The notes beneath the pieces are model-generated. The model was given only the letters and a program-made list of their open reading frames with translations, was not told the origin of the DNA and did no database searches. DNA of 37,651 bases from contig NZ_LNWY01000038.1 of NCBI RefSeq assembly GCF_001681715.1, forward strand, positions 1 through 37,651. The letters are read 5' to 3'. The stretch is from Tritonibacter mobilis (GTDB lineage: Bacteria > Pseudomonadota > Alphaproteobacteria > Rhodobacterales > Rhodobacteraceae). Positions 7,900-18,021 of this stretch are shown one piece after another. The position numbers and the translations under genes are program-made. Each line of letters begins with the position of its first letter. Position 1 is the first letter of the stretch.

Positions 7900-8676
7900 T
7901 TACCAGGAGGTCAGCACGGTGCCGTTATAGCTCTCATCAATAAAGGTTTTCACCTCATCAGAGTGATACGCCTTGATCAGCGTTTCCACCCAAGGTGCGT
8001 TCTCGTCACCGCTGCGCACAACGATCACGTTCACATAAGGGTTTTCAGCACTTTCCATCGCGATAGAGTCGGTCTTTGGGTTCAGGCCCGACGCAATGGC
8101 ATAGTTGGTGTTGATCAATGCAGCGTCCAGATCCGCCAGCGAACGCGGCAGCTGTGCGGCATCCAGCTCGGTGAATTTCAGCCCCTTGGGGTTCTCGGTG
8201 ATGTCCAAAACCGTCGGCTTCAGCCCAGCGCTTTCATCCAGTTTGATCAAGCCCAGTTCCTGCAGCACCAAAAGCGCGCGCCCGCCGTTGGTCGGATCAT
8301 TCGGGATGCCAAAGCTCGCGCCTTCTGCCAGCGCCGAAAGCTCGGTCACCTTGTCAGAATAGACACCCATCGGGGTGGTGATGGTGTTGGCAACCACGGT
8401 CAGATCAAAGCCCCGATCCGCCATCTGGTTGTCCAGATAGGGCACGTGCTGGAACGAGTTCGCCTGAATGTCACCATCCGCCAGCGCTTGGTTCGGGATC
8501 ACGTAGTCGGAAAATTCCACAACGTCGATCTCCAGCCCCATCGGCTCGGCGACCTCAGCAACCAGTTCCATGATTTCAGCGTGCTCACCGGGGGAGACGC
8601 CGACCTTGATTTCAGCCGCCAGCGCGGCAGAGGCCGTGAGCGCCAGAACGGAGGTGAGGGTAGCGATACGCAGCAT
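7900..8676 (-). CDS. metQ: Methionine ABC transporter substrate-binding protein MetQ
   Basis: The periplasmic receptor of the D/L-methionine importer. The 258-residue protein starts with a Sec signal (MLRIATLTSVLALTASAALA) and continues EIKVGVSPGEHAEIME, typical of the NlpA/MetQ family. Family segments include VEFSDYVIPNQAL, DIQANSFQHVPYLD, IPNDPTNGGRALLVL and ALINTNYA. There is no lipobox cysteine, so the protein should be soluble in the periplasm, unlike lipidated E. coli MetQ. The ATG at 8676 has AAGGA upstream; a longer in-frame reading upstream lacks signal-peptide character. It is the last gene of metNIQ, 37 bases after metI, and ends at a bidirectional terminator. Other short amino acids or dipeptides remain possible substrates in this family. 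Confidence 0.92.
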   Translation of the reverse strand: MLRIATLTSVLALTASAALAAEIKVGVSPGEHAEIMELVAEVAEPMGLEIDVVEFSDYVIPNQALADGDIQANSFQHVPYLDNQMADRGFDLTVVANTITTPMGVYSDKVTELSALAEGASFGIPNDPTNGGRALLVLQELGLIKLDESAGLKPTVLDITENPKGLKFTELDAAQLPRSLADLDAALINTNYAIASGLNPKTDSIAMESAENPYVNVIVVRSGDENAPWVETLIKAYHSDEVKTFIDESYNGTVLTSW

Positions 8677-8713
8677 GTGTGTAGTCCTTGCTAGTACGTG
8701 ATTGAGGAAAGGA

Positions 8714-9388
8714 TTATTCGCCACGCCCCTTGGGCGCGCGTTTGTCCACCTTGGCGGCGATCCACTCTCCGATGGATTGCACAAGCTGTACGAGGACGAT
8801 CAGGATGACCACCACAATGGCCATAACTTCGGGCATAAAACGCTGATATCCATAGCGAATACCAAGATCACCGAGGCCTTCACCGCCCACGGCCCCGACC
8901 ATCGCGGAATAGCCAATCAGGCTGACCACAGCCAGAGTAAGGCCCAGCGTAATGCCGGGCAATGCCTCGGGGATCAGCACCTTGCGGATAATCTGAATGG
9001 GCGTTGCCCCCATGGCGCGGGCTGCTTCGATCAGGCCGCTGTCAACTTCGCGGATCGCATTTTCCACCAGCCGCGCGATGAAGGGCACAGCCGCAAGGGT
9101 CAACGGCACAATCGCCGCCGTGGTCCCGATTGATGTGCCCGCCACCAAACGCGTGAAGGGAATGATCGCAACCACCAGAATGATAAACGGCACGGAGCGG
9201 GTCGCATTGACCACCAGCCCCAGCACCTTGTTGATCCACGGGGCCGAAAGCAGCTCGCCGCGTTGCGATGTGGCGAGAAACGTGCCGAGCGGCAGGCCAA
9301 AGAGCGTGCCGAGCAAGGTCGAGATCGCCACCATATAGAGGGTCTGACCCGTGGCCTCGATCAGCAGATTGATGAGGTTAGCCGACAT
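8714..9388 (-). CDS. metI: Methionine ABC transporter permease MetI
   Basis: The inner-membrane channel subunit of the methionine importer. From the ATG at 9388 it has 224 residues, the usual MetI length (about 217), and begins [20 protein letters not shown]. The expected features follow: [38 protein letters not shown], the EAA coupling loop ([27 protein letters not shown]), and [14 protein letters not shown] near the end. Five hydrophobic segments are visible. Its start overlaps the metN stop by 11 bases, which indicates translational coupling. Confidence 0.93.
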   Translation of the reverse strand: MSANLINLLIEATGQTLYMVAISTLLGTLFGLPLGTFLATSQRGELLSAPWINKVLGLVVNATRSVPFIILVVAIIPFTRLVAGTSIGTTAAIVPLTLAAVPFIARLVENAIREVDSGLIEAARAMGATPIQIIRKVLIPEALPGITLGLTLAVVSLIGYSAMVGAVGGEGLGDLGIRYGYQRFMPEVMAIVVVILIVLVQLVQSIGEWIAAKVDKRAPKGRGE

Positions 9389-10436
9389 AGCCGAGCACCT
9401 CCGTATTGAGGTTGTGATCTTGCAGGTAACGACGCGCCTCTTCGCCGCGCGCGGCAGGCAGGGACACCAGAAGATTGCCAAAGGGATGCGAGCCGATTTC
9501 CTCGACCGCACCGGCGAGGATATTCACCTCAATGCCCAACTCTCCGGTCAGCTTGGCCAACATCGGGTCGGTGGCGTGCTGCCCAAAGAATGTAACCCGA
9601 ATGACTTCTTCGCCGCCCTCGCTGGGCGTGTTCTGCAAGCGGGATTTGACAAATGCAGGCAGTTTCACCCCGGTGACACCCGACAGGAAAGACCGCGTGG
9701 TGGCATGTTTCGGCGCGATAAAGACATCATGCGTCGGCCCATGTTCCACGATGCGCCCGCCGTCGATCACCGCCACATGGCTCGCGATATCGCGCACCAC
9801 GGCCATTTCATGGGTGATCAGCAGAACCGTCAGTCCCAGATCGCGGTTGATGTCTTTCAGCAGCGACAGCACCGTCTGCGTTGTCTCCGGATCAAGCGCC
9901 GATGTGGCCTCATCCGACAACAGAACCTTTGGCTTGGTCGCCAATGCGCGGGCAATTCCAACGCGCTGTTTCTGCCCACCCGACAGCTCCGCCGGATAGC
10001 GGTTGGCCTGTTGCGAGAGCCCTACGCGTTCCACCAATTCCGCCACACGCGCCGTAATCTCGGATTTTGCAACCCCCGCGATCTCCAGCGGCATGGCGAT
10101 GTTGCCCGCCACCGTGCGCGAGGCCAGCAGATTGAAATGCTGAAAGATCATGCCCACGTCGCGGCGAATGTCGCGCAGGGCGCGACCGCGTGCGGTGCCG
10201 ACATCATGCGCGCCCAACAGAACACGACCCGATGTCGGGCGTTCCAGCCCGTTCACCATGCGCAATAGCGTGGATTTCCCCGCTCCAGAGCGGCCGATAA
10301 TACCTGTGATCGACCCCGGCTCGACGCGCAATGAGACGTCTTCCAGAGCGTGAACAGTACCGCCCCCCGGTTTGGCAAAAGCTTTGCCCACCGCCTCAAA
10401 AGAGATCGATGCCGCATCTCGGTTGCGTTCTGTCAT
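9378..10436 (-). CDS. metN: Methionine ABC transporter ATP-binding protein MetN
   Basis: The ATPase of the methionine importer, 352 residues. Walker A is GRSGAGKST (48-56), the signature is LSGGQ (151-155), Walker B is [12 protein letters not shown] (171-182) and the switch histidine is in LITHEMAV. The region after about residue 270 is the NIL/ACT-like regulatory domain typical of MetN, which binds methionine and shuts transport down when the cell is replete. It is the first gene of the minus-strand operon metN-metI-metQ, divergent from the MoxR operon with 295 bases between the starts. I see no SAM-II or other known riboswitch core in that gap. Confidence 0.94.
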   Translation of the reverse strand: MTERNRDAASISFEAVGKAFAKPGGGTVHALEDVSLRVEPGSITGIIGRSGAGKSTLLRMVNGLERPTSGRVLLGAHDVGTARGRALRDIRRDVGMIFQHFNLLASRTVAGNIAMPLEIAGVAKSEITARVAELVERVGLSQQANRYPAELSGGQKQRVGIARALATKPKVLLSDEATSALDPETTQTVLSLLKDINRDLGLTVLLITHEMAVVRDIASHVAVIDGGRIVEHGPTHDVFIAPKHATTRSFLSGVTGVKLPAFVKSRLQNTPSEGGEEVIRVTFFGQHATDPMLAKLTGELGIEVNILAGAVEEIGSHPFGNLLVSLPAARGEEARRYLQDHNLNTEVLGYVG

Positions 10437-10731
10437 TCCTGCTCCGACTCACCCTTGCCCGCTTCGTGCGCGTGGATAGATCGGAGTTTTCAACGGGCTT
10501 CAACCAATTCCCCTGCATATCTGCCTTGCAAGAAACGGCAGGGTCCGCCGATTTTGCCCCGCTCACAGGACAGTTTAGCGGCCATGGGACGTCCGGGTAC
10601 CGGCCTCAAAAAGCGCCCCACCAAAGGATCACGCAACCAATTGTCAGTCATCTGCGATCAAATGCTGTACATTGCGGCGCAATTGCAGGTATCGGTTGGG
10701 CGTTGAAATTTTGTTCACTTATCGCTTTCGC

Positions 10732-11457
10732 ATGTTTTTGATTTTTCGCCTGTTCTTATTGGCCAGCTTCTTCGCGCTCCCCAATTGGAGTGTTGCGCAA
10801 CAATCTTCTGAAGCCCCGCTCGAGATTGGCGACAGCGGTACGGCCTATCTAAAAGCGATCCGATTTCGCCGCATCGACGTAGATGTGGCGTATTTCGACC
10901 CGACGCGCCCGCCCCCTCCGATGGAGGCCGGTCAGGAACCCACAGCCCCAGCGGAGCGAACCGACGTAAGCGGCGAATGGGCAATGGGCGACCTGAGTTT
11001 TCCTGGCTTGGTAATCTCTGCCGCGGTGCTTTTGCTGATTGTCTATGTCTTTGCCCGTTTCGGCGGCAACATCTCCGTTTCAATGGGGCGTGACGCCGAA
11101 AACGCCAAACGGGAACGTGGCAAAACACCCTTGGGCAACAGAGGCAACACCCACCCCGTGCCCGGCAACCTCGCCAGCATCCTGCGCCTTCAGGATCGTC
11201 GGGAAGCCTTGGTCCAACTGGCACAAGCCGCTCTGGCGGCGGCGATTTCCGCAAATGGTGTGCTGTTGCAGCGCAGCTGGACCGCCCGCGAAGCCCTGCG
11301 GCATCTGCCTGCCGATCAAAACCACCTCAGCGCGCTGCGCAATCTCGTTCTGGCCAGCGAACGGGTGCATTTTGGGGGGCGCGACGTCAGCGAAGAGGAA
11401 TTTCAGTCCCACGTCGATGAGATACGCCCCCTGTTGCAGGCAGGGATCTCCGCATGA
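10732..11457 (+). CDS. DUF4129 domain membrane protein (MoxR operon)
   Basis: A 241-residue protein with a signal peptide or first membrane segment (MFLIFRLFLLASFFALPNWS). A periplasmic stretch comes next, then a membrane helix around residues 90-112 (FPGLVISAAVLLLIVYVFARF) and a cytoplasmic DUF4129-type domain. That domain carries the usual pattern of a helical bundle with RSWTAREALRHLP, followed by LVLASERVHFGGRDVSEEEF. In many bacteria this domain forms the tail of transglutaminase-like proteins in MoxR operons; here it stands alone, without the protease-like part. The ATG at 10732 is chosen because it opens the signal sequence; an upstream TTG is unlikely. It overlaps the next gene by ATGA. 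Its molecular function is unknown. Confidence 0.75.
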   Translation: MFLIFRLFLLASFFALPNWSVAQQSSEAPLEIGDSGTAYLKAIRFRRIDVDVAYFDPTRPPPPMEAGQEPTAPAERTDVSGEWAMGDLSFPGLVISAAVLLLIVYVFARFGGNISVSMGRDAENAKRERGKTPLGNRGNTHPVPGNLASILRLQDRREALVQLAQAALAAAISANGVLLQRSWTAREALRHLPADQNHLSALRNLVLASERVHFGGRDVSEEEFQSHVDEIRPLLQAGISA

Positions 11458-12800
11458 GCCTGTCTGACCCAAGCGCGCCGACCAACAAGCTCCGGCTGGA
11501 AACGCTGGCCATTGCGGGCTTTGCGGTATTGCTCATTTTTGTGGTGTTTTACGCTCTATCGCAGCGTCAGCAGGTGCTCAGGACCTCCCCTTCTGGGTTT
11601 GATGGTCTGCAAACATGGCTCACGTCCGAGGACGTCAGTGCGCAGAGCTTCCTCGGCGGGTGGCAGGTTGACCAAAACTCCGTCGGATTGCTGTTGCTGC
11701 CGCTGTTTGACACCGCCCCCGATAGCCCCCGCAGCCATCCCTCGACCAAGCGCGAATTGCTATTTCAGCAGGATGAGTATGATCTGGATATGCGCCCGGT
11801 TCTGGAAAAGGCGCGCCGGGTGCAAACGCTTGTAGTGCTGCCCAAATGGCGAAGCGGCATGCGGCTGGCTGGCGTAGCGCATCCGGTGCTGCTGAACGAG
11901 CGCGCCGCGACCCAACAGCTGCTGCAAGACCTGACTGGAGAGAAGGACGCAAAAATTGTCGATGCGCGCGTTCCCTTCAGCGACTTCGATTACACGGCTG
12001 AAGACGGCCAAGACATGTCAGCGCGCATCTATGCCGCGCAGATGTTCAAAAGCGAGAGCTGCACGCCTCTGATCGGCACTGAGGCTGCGATGATACTGGC
12101 AGACTGCGCCCTGCCCAAAAGGGCCATCCCCAAGAGCCAAGCGCGCAACAGCACCAACAACACGCGTATGCTGGTGCTGTCCGACCCCGATCTTTTGAAC
12201 AATCACGGGCTGCGCATGGCCGATAACGCCCTGATTGCTATTGATTTTCTCCGATCCCGCGCGGGCGAGCGCAATCTGGTAATAGATTACAGCCGCGATG
12301 TCTGGCTGACCGATCCGGATCGCGACAGCCAACGTGAACGCACCTGGGCTGACCTCAAACGCTTTTTTGAGCCACCCTTTCAGGTTCTGTGGCTGGGCGG
12401 GCTGTTGACGCTGGCGCTGTTTATCTGGCGCTCATGGCTGCGCTATGGGCCAGTGCGCCGCGACGCGGCAACCGCAACCAGCGGCAAGGCGCAGGCGCTT
12501 TTGGCGCGGGGGCGCTTGATGCGCTTGTGCAATCAGGATGGGGCCTTGCTCAGCGACTATGCTCAGGCCCGTCTGGCCGCCACGGCAGCCACGCTCTTTG
12601 GCCCGGCCCATGCCCGTCACTACGCTGAACCCAAGGCCTTTTTGGGGTATGTAGCACGCCGTCATCCCGGCCTCGCGGATGCACTGGAAAAAACCCTGAC
12701 TGACATTCGAAGGCTCCAGCCAAGAACCGCCCCAGCGGAGGCAATCCGCCATGTCGATGAACTAGAAGCGCTATTGGAGCAGGTAATCCATGACACTTGA
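11454..12800 (+). CDS. DUF4350 domain-containing membrane protein (MoxR operon)
   Basis: A 448-residue protein with an N-terminal membrane helix ([18 protein letters not shown]), a long extracytoplasmic domain, a second helix near residues 305-322 ([18 protein letters not shown]) and a cytoplasmic tail rich in Arg and Ala. The N-terminal part fits DUF4350: [12 protein letters not shown] after the helix, LLLLPLFDT, then [28 protein letters not shown], which resembles the end of that domain. These proteins recur between DUF4129 and MoxR genes and are thought to form a membrane complex with the MoxR ATPase. No catalytic motif is visible. It starts inside the previous gene (ATGA) and overlaps the MoxR gene by 11 bases. 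Confidence 0.8.
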   Translation: MSLSDPSAPTNKLRLETLAIAGFAVLLIFVVFYALSQRQQVLRTSPSGFDGLQTWLTSEDVSAQSFLGGWQVDQNSVGLLLLPLFDTAPDSPRSHPSTKRELLFQQDEYDLDMRPVLEKARRVQTLVVLPKWRSGMRLAGVAHPVLLNERAATQQLLQDLTGEKDAKIVDARVPFSDFDYTAEDGQDMSARIYAAQMFKSESCTPLIGTEAAMILADCALPKRAIPKSQARNSTNNTRMLVLSDPDLLNNHGLRMADNALIAIDFLRSRAGERNLVIDYSRDVWLTDPDRDSQRERTWADLKRFFEPPFQVLWLGGLLTLALFIWRSWLRYGPVRRDAATATSGKAQALLARGRLMRLCNQDGALLSDYAQARLAATAATLFGPAHARHYAEPKAFLGYVARRHPGLADALEKTLTDIRRLQPRTAPAEAIRHVDELEALLEQVIHDT

Positions 12801-13746
12801 AACACTGCAACGTCGATCCGATGCTCTGCGAGCCGAGATTGGCAAAACCGTTCTCGGGCAGGAAGAGGCGGTGGACATGCTCTTGATCGCGCTATTCGCG
12901 CGCGGGCACGTGCTCCTTGAAGGACCGCCGGGCACCGCAAAAACCCTGCTTGCCCGCAGCTTTGCAGCGGCGATGGATCTGCAGTTCGGGCGTATTCAGT
13001 TCACCCCCGACCTGATGCCGGGAGATGTGCTGGGAACGTCAATCTTCAACTTTCAGACCAATGAATTTGTACTGACACCGGGGCCGGTGTTCACGCAGGT
13101 GCTGTTGGCGGATGAAATCAACCGCGCCCCGCCCAAAACTCAGGCGGCGCTGCTGCAGGCGATGAACGAACGCACCGTCAGCATCGACGGCACCGACCAC
13201 GCATTGGGGCGCGAATTCATCGTCGTCGCCACCCAAAACCCGATTGAGCAACAAGGCACCTACCCCCTGCCCGAAGCGCAACTGGACCGCTTTCTGTTCA
13301 AGCTCGTCATTGATTTCCCACCCGAAGAGATCGAGATGGCCATTCTGCGCCAGCATGCCGGTGCGCCGATGGAATCCGGTATGGAAACCAGCGGATTGGA
13401 AAAGACACTCGATGCCGAGGCCCTTGCCGACAGCCGGGCATTGATCGACGGGATCATTCTGGATGATGACATTCTCGCCTATATCCTGCGGCTGGTCCGC
13501 GCGACGCGAGAAAGCTCCGAGATCGCCTTTGGTGCCTCGACGCGCGCCGCCGATGCCTTGGCTGCGGCAACCCGGTCGCTGGCCGGACTAAGCGGGCGCG
13601 ACTTTGCCATTCCCGACGACGTAAAGCGGCTGTTTGTCCCCGCCCTGCGTCACCGCGTCGTGCTCGGCCCCTCCGCCGAGATCGAAGGCCGCAGCGCTGC
13701 CATGGTGCTTGAAAACATCCTCAACCAGATCGAGGCCCCCCGCTGA
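12790..13746 (+). CDS. MoxR-family AAA+ ATPase
   Basis: A cytoplasmic AAA+ chaperone-like ATPase of the MoxR family, 318 residues. Walker A is GPPGTAKT (45-52), the Walker B region is [22 protein letters not shown] (split across 104-125), sensor 1 is in [24 protein letters not shown]. The AAA lid has the family's [16 protein letters not shown] and [15 protein letters not shown]. MoxR proteins work with von Willebrand-type or DUF58 partner proteins to mature or insert envelope or metal-containing proteins. The next gene encodes such a DUF58 partner. The target cannot be told from sequence. Confidence 0.94.
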   Translation: MTLETLQRRSDALRAEIGKTVLGQEEAVDMLLIALFARGHVLLEGPPGTAKTLLARSFAAAMDLQFGRIQFTPDLMPGDVLGTSIFNFQTNEFVLTPGPVFTQVLLADEINRAPPKTQAALLQAMNERTVSIDGTDHALGREFIVVATQNPIEQQGTYPLPEAQLDRFLFKLVIDFPPEEIEMAILRQHAGAPMESGMETSGLEKTLDAEALADSRALIDGIILDDDILAYILRLVRATRESSEIAFGASTRAADALAAATRSLAGLSGRDFAIPDDVKRLFVPALRHRVVLGPSAEIEGRSAAMVLENILNQIEAPR

Positions 13747-15041
13747 TCCGTCCTTCGCCCCGCCTGCTGATTGCCGCTTGCATTGCACTGTTGGTGTCAA
13801 TGCTGAGTGCGGTATTTGCCAACGGCCTGCGTGACATTGCGCTGGCACCCTGGGGGCTTCTTGCCGCGCTGGCTGTGGTGGATCTGCTGCTGTCCTTCTC
13901 GCGCCGCAAACAGCTCAACTATGATATGGCGCAAGAGATTTTCATCGGTGAGAGCCAGACCCTCACTCTCCAGATCCCACAGATGCCTGCCGGGCTGCGG
14001 GCGCGTTTGGCGTGGCCCGAAGGGCTGAATGGTGAAAGCGAAATCACCTTTGTGCCGCAACCGGATGGCAGCGGTATGGCCGAAATCCAATGCCGCGGGG
14101 TCCGGCGCGGGGTCTGGGCGTCTGAGCACATCTGGCTGTGCTGGACATCGCGGCTACGGCTGTTTGAATTTGTCCCCCGGCTGGCATTTGATCTTGAGGT
14201 CCGGGTGGTTCCCAACATCCGTCTCGTGCAATCGGGCAAGATCGCAACTACGGTGCAATCGGCACTCTATGGGGTGAAGGAGAACCGGGCCATCGGTGAG
14301 GGATCGGAGTTCCATCAGCTGCGGGATTTCGTTCAGGGCATGGACGTCAAATCCATCGACTGGAAACGATCCGCCCGACGCCGGTCACTGGTGGCGCGCG
14401 AACTGCGTGCCGAGCGCAATCACCATGTTATCGTCGCTCTCGATAATGGCTATCTGATGCGTGAGGACATCGCGGGTCTGCCGAAAATCGACCACGCCGT
14501 GACCTCCGCGCTGGCGGTGGCATGGGCTGCGGCGATCGGTGGCGATCAGGTTGGATATTACACCTATGACGTGCGCCCGCGCTCCTTTGTGGCCCCAGTC
14601 GAGGGACGACAGGCTTTTGCGCGGCTGCGCAGCTGGAGCAGTGAACTGACCTATTCCGGGCATGAGACCAACCACACGCTTGCCCTGACCGAGTTGAACG
14701 CGCGCACCCCAAAACGCAGCCTGATCATCGTATTCACCGATTTCATCGACACAACATCGGCCGAGCTGTTGGTGGAAAACCTGAGCATTTTGTCCAAACG
14801 GCATCTGCTGATCTTTGTCGCGATCCGCAATCAAGACACCGAAACTTTGGTCGAAACCGCGCCCGATGATCTTGATGAGGTGGCGCTTTTGGTGGCTGCA
14901 AACCAAGCGATCAGTGAACGTCGGTTGGTCCTGGAGCGGCTGACCCGCCTTGGGATCACGGTGCTCGATGCGACGCCTGAAACCGTCACAGGCCGGTTGA
15001 TTTCAACCTATCTTGAAATCAAATCGCGGGAGATGATCTGA
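13743..15041 (+). CDS. DUF58 domain protein, MoxR partner (probable CTG start)
   Basis: The core holds the DUF58 signature region [29 protein letters not shown], preceded by a beta-rich domain and followed by a von Willebrand-like fold ([25 protein letters not shown]). Two membrane segments lie at the N-terminus. The start needs care. The usual annotation choices, TTG at 13791 or GTG at 13794, would cut off the first membrane helix. In frame upstream lies CTG at 13743, reading [17 protein letters not shown], which matches the Arg-Pro plus helix opening common in this family. This CTG overlaps the moxR stop as CTGA, where the other junctions of this operon have ATGA or TGATG. I therefore list 13743, with moderate certainty. 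The gene overlaps the next by one base. Confidence 0.85.
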   Translation: MIRPSPRLLIAACIALLVSMLSAVFANGLRDIALAPWGLLAALAVVDLLLSFSRRKQLNYDMAQEIFIGESQTLTLQIPQMPAGLRARLAWPEGLNGESEITFVPQPDGSGMAEIQCRGVRRGVWASEHIWLCWTSRLRLFEFVPRLAFDLEVRVVPNIRLVQSGKIATTVQSALYGVKENRAIGEGSEFHQLRDFVQGMDVKSIDWKRSARRRSLVARELRAERNHHVIVALDNGYLMREDIAGLPKIDHAVTSALAVAWAAAIGGDQVGYYTYDVRPRSFVAPVEGRQAFARLRSWSSELTYSGHETNHTLALTELNARTPKRSLIIVFTDFIDTTSAELLVENLSILSKRHLLIFVAIRNQDTETLVETAPDDLDEVALLVAANQAISERRLVLERLTRLGITVLDATPETVTGRLISTYLEIKSREMI

Positions 15042-16039
15042 TGTCCGATGCTGATCTTATGCGGTCGGCCCGGTTCCGCAAGGAACGCGAGGCAGGTTGG
15101 CAGCGACTTGAGGCGCTGGTGACCCGTGCCGAGCGCGACGGCCTGCAACGGATGGAATTTGCCGAAGCACGCGATTTGGCCGCGCTCTATCGGCAGGCCA
15201 CAACCTCGCTTGCCATTGCGCGGGAAATCTCTCTGGATCGCGCCCTTCTGACCTACCTCGAAGCGCTGACCGCGCGGGCCTATTTGTCTGTATACGCGCC
15301 GCAAGAACGTCTGGGCGGGCTCTTTCGCAAGTTTTTCACCCAAAGCGCACCGCAAGCCATACGCCGGTCGTGGCTGTTCATCGCCATCGGTTTTTTGTGC
15401 ATGGGTCTGGGCGTTTTGGCCGGGTATTTCCTCTATCTGGAGAACCCGGCGTGGTTTCATGTGTTTATGCCGCCAGAACTCGCGGGCGGGCGCGGCCCCT
15501 CTTCCACCACCGAAGCGCTGCGCCGTGTCATCTATGATGAGAACCCCGCATCCTCCGGTCTGGGCGCGTTTGCGACAACGCTGTTTTCACACAACACCCG
15601 CATCGCCATTTTTGTCTTTGGACTGGGGGTATTTCTCTGTGCTCCAGCGATTGTTTTGACCTTTTACAACGGTCTGATTTTGGGTGCGTTTTACGCTCTG
15701 CATGTGGAGCGCGGCTTGGGTGCCGATCTGGGCGGGTGGCTCTCCATTCATGGCGTCACCGAAATTTCAGCGATCTGTATTGCCTGTGGCGGCGGGGTAA
15801 AACTGGGGGCGGCTGTGTTGTTTCCCGGTTCCCGCACACGCAAACACGCCCTGCAGCACGCGGGCAAAGATGCCGCCAAACTGGCGCTGGTCGCCGCCGT
15901 TATGCTGGTGGCGGCAGCGCTCCTTGAGGGGTTCGGCAGGCAGCTGGTGCAGGATATGACCGCACGCTATGTGATCGGCTGGGGCGTGGGCCTGTGCTGG
16001 CTGTCATGGTTTGTCTTCGCAGGCAGGGCGCGCACATGA
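15041..16039 (+). CDS. Stage II sporulation protein M-like (DUF95) membrane protein
   Basis: A 332-residue integral membrane protein. A soluble N-terminal part of about 100 residues (RKEREAGWQRLEALVTRAE, then LAALYRQATTSLAIAR) is followed by at least five hydrophobic segments. It includes LFSHNTRIAIFVFGLGVFL and GLILGAFYALHVERGLG, and then LSIHGVTEISAICIACGGG, all characteristic of the SpoIIM/DUF95 family. Despite the name, in non-sporulating bacteria this gene is a regular member of MoxR-DUF58-RDD operons, where its role is unknown. It starts one base inside the DUF58 stop and ends in an ATGA overlap with the RDD gene. Confidence 0.88.
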   Translation: MSDADLMRSARFRKEREAGWQRLEALVTRAERDGLQRMEFAEARDLAALYRQATTSLAIAREISLDRALLTYLEALTARAYLSVYAPQERLGGLFRKFFTQSAPQAIRRSWLFIAIGFLCMGLGVLAGYFLYLENPAWFHVFMPPELAGGRGPSSTTEALRRVIYDENPASSGLGAFATTLFSHNTRIAIFVFGLGVFLCAPAIVLTFYNGLILGAFYALHVERGLGADLGGWLSIHGVTEISAICIACGGGVKLGAAVLFPGSRTRKHALQHAGKDAAKLALVAAVMLVAAALLEGFGRQLVQDMTARYVIGWGVGLCWLSWFVFAGRART

Positions 16040-16956
16040 AGCTCAGATGGCGCAAGACCCCCAAAACCAAACCATCGACCGGTGAATTGGTGCCCCCAGA
16101 GGGCGTTCCGCTCAAGCTGGAAGTGGCCGGACTGGGTGTCAGGCTCGCAGCACAAATCACAGATGTGATCCTCACACTCGTTGCCTCGATTTGTCTGGTG
16201 ATCCTTGTGGCCTCGCTGGGCTTCAGCTCGCCCGACACGCTGATAGCCATTGGCAGCCTGATGTTTTTCGTCACGCGGGTGCCCTATTACGTCCTCACCG
16301 AACTTGCATGGAACGGTCAGACGTTGGGCAAGCGGCTGATGAAAATCAAAGTCGTCTCACACGACGGAAGGTCGCTTAGCACCCATGCGCTGGTTCTGCG
16401 CAACCTGATGAAAGAAGCGGAAATCTTTCTGCCTGCCACCCTGCTGTTGTCTCTGAACGCCGCCACCCCGCTGGTCTCAGGTCTCGCTCTTTTATGGATC
16501 ATCGCAGGATTGATGGTACCGCTGTGCAACCCCTACCGGCAAAGGTTGGGCGACCTGATGGCCGGCACCCATGTCATTCACATGCCTGTGCCCGTCTTGC
16601 TCAAAGATCTCGCCGGAAAACCGGCAAAGCAGATCACCGAGAAAGAAGGGTTTGTCTTTCTGGCACACCAACTCGATCACTACGGCGCCTTTGAATTGCA
16701 AACCCTCGAAGCGCTGCTGCGCGCTCAAGAGACCGGCGCCGCGCAACAAAAGGGTCAGAAACAGGGCGCGACCATCCAAGCGGTGGTGGAAAAGATCCGA
16801 CAGAAAATTGGCTATGCCAACAAAGTGCCAGAGGCGCGGCGGCTGGAGTTCCTTCGCGCCTTTTACAACGCACAACGGGCACATTTGGAACAGCGGCAGC
16901 TCTTTGGTGAACGGCGCAAGGACAAACATTACGCGGCAGAAGATGCCCCCTCATGA
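16036..16956 (+). CDS. RDD-family membrane protein (last gene of MoxR operon)
   Basis: A 306-residue protein with an RDD domain at residues 35-185. The domain has a first helix starting at GLGVRLAAQITDVIL, then WNGQTLGKRLMKIKVV, and a final helix before NPYRQRLGDLMAGTHVI. The C-terminal 120 residues are cytoplasmic, charged and partly coiled-coil-like (EALLRAQETGAAQQKGQK), with no motif I recognise. The ATG at 16036 overlaps the SpoIIM-like stop. RDD proteins are proposed transporters or assembly factors; in this operon type the function is open. After its stop come 163 bases without a gene. Confidence 0.88.
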   Translation: MKLRWRKTPKTKPSTGELVPPEGVPLKLEVAGLGVRLAAQITDVILTLVASICLVILVASLGFSSPDTLIAIGSLMFFVTRVPYYVLTELAWNGQTLGKRLMKIKVVSHDGRSLSTHALVLRNLMKEAEIFLPATLLLSLNAATPLVSGLALLWIIAGLMVPLCNPYRQRLGDLMAGTHVIHMPVPVLLKDLAGKPAKQITEKEGFVFLAHQLDHYGAFELQTLEALLRAQETGAAQQKGQKQGATIQAVVEKIRQKIGYANKVPEARRLEFLRAFYNAQRAHLEQRQLFGERRKDKHYAAEDAPS

Positions 16957-17119
16957 CAGAAATCCGGCAAATCAGCCTTGGTCATGAGCCATCAGGCTTG
17001 CGGAACGCCCGGCCCGGCTCCAAAGATAACACCGTTAAAATACCGTATACTCCCTCGCCGGGTCACCCTTGGACCCAAAGACATTAAGACAACTGAAAAT
17101 ACAGAGATGAAGGATTATC

Positions 17120-17896
17120 ATGTCGAGTACTGCTGATACAGACGCCCGGATCGCATTGGGTGTCGGCGCGATCGTTGGCGAGAGCTTTTCGATCTTCTTT
17201 AAAAACCTCATCCCCGTCACGCTTATGGGTTTGATTGCAAGCCTCCTGAGCTTGCTCCTGACTGGCGCGCTTGTCGGCGTCGACGTGGTGATTGGTGTCG
17301 CGTTGCCCGACATGAGCACTCCGGCGGGTGTGTCATTGTGGGCAATCACTCTGGTTCTGCAGATTGCGTTTTACAGCTTGGCTTCTGCCCTGCTGGTCCA
17401 GCTGGCCTATGATGCAAAACTTGGAAATCCCATTCAGATTGGCCGCTATATTTCTCCGGCGATCCGAGCAATCGTGCCGATTGCCGTACTCTCTATCGTC
17501 GCGGGTCTCATGGCAGGGGTTGCGAGCATCGCGCTCATCATTCCGGGCCTTTGGGTTTATGCGGTATTTTCCGTCGTCACCCCAGCGGTTGTGATCGAGC
17601 GCATTGGCTTTGGCGGGCTTGGAAGAAGCGCGGATCTCACCAAAGAATACCGCTGGCCCATCCTGGGGGCCCTGATCCTCATCGGGATCTGCGTTGGTAT
17701 CATTAACTTTGTTGGCCCCTTCCTCGCAGGCATCCTGATGGTCAACGCAGGGATTTTGTTGGCGTCGGTTGCCCATGTCGTCACCTCGGCACTGGGCTTG
17801 GGTCTGAGCGGCATTTCAATCGCGTTGATCTATGCGCGGCTGCGCGAAATCAAAGAAGGCGTCACTGTCGATCAAATCGCCTCGGTTTTTGATTAA
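17120..17896 (+). CDS. Multi-pass membrane protein of unknown function (GPDPase membrane-domain-like)
   Basis: A 258-residue protein with about six hydrophobic segments. It opens with GESFSIFFKNLIPVTLMGLIA, a pattern shared with the membrane domains of glycerophosphodiester phosphodiesterases and DUF975-like proteins. Helices rich in Gly, Ala and Ile follow, and the short tail YARLREIKEGVTVDQIASVFD matches the usual end of this superfamily. No catalytic domain is present. The ATG at 17120 has AAGGA about 7 bases upstream. It is separated from the MoxR operon by 163 bases and may have its own promoter (TATACT at 17046-17051 is a possible -10, without a clear -35). Confidence 0.7.
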   Translation: MSSTADTDARIALGVGAIVGESFSIFFKNLIPVTLMGLIASLLSLLLTGALVGVDVVIGVALPDMSTPAGVSLWAITLVLQIAFYSLASALLVQLAYDAKLGNPIQIGRYISPAIRAIVPIAVLSIVAGLMAGVASIALIIPGLWVYAVFSVVTPAVVIERIGFGGLGRSADLTKEYRWPILGALILIGICVGIINFVGPFLAGILMVNAGILLASVAHVVTSALGLGLSGISIALIYARLREIKEGVTVDQIASVFD

Positions 17897-17943
17897 TAGG
17901 CTGACCAAGTGATAAATTGGCCTGATCTTCAGACTGGCCAAAG

Positions 17944-17968
17944 GGTCCGTGCAGCGCCTGCGCGGACC
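17944..17968. terminator. Hairpin between convergent genes, probable terminator
   Basis: An 11-bp stem with one T-G pair (17944-17954, GGTCCGTGCAG, with 17958-17968) and a CGC loop. It lies between the convergent membrane-protein and acetyltransferase genes. There is no T run, so termination would be weak or Rho-assisted. Confidence 0.5.
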
Positions 17969-18021
17969 ACGCCCGCCGCAAATCGCGCCATTCCGGCAAT
18001 CTATCTGGGAGCCGCCAGTTC

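Noticed and set aside
10437-10731. Possible SAM-type riboswitch before metN
   Set aside because: The minus-strand leader does not show the conserved core of SAM-II or other SAM riboswitches I know. Only scattered similarities are seen.
15041-16039. Sporulation function suggested by the SpoIIM name
   Set aside because: The family is common in non-sporulating bacteria inside MoxR operons. Nothing else in the window points to sporulation.
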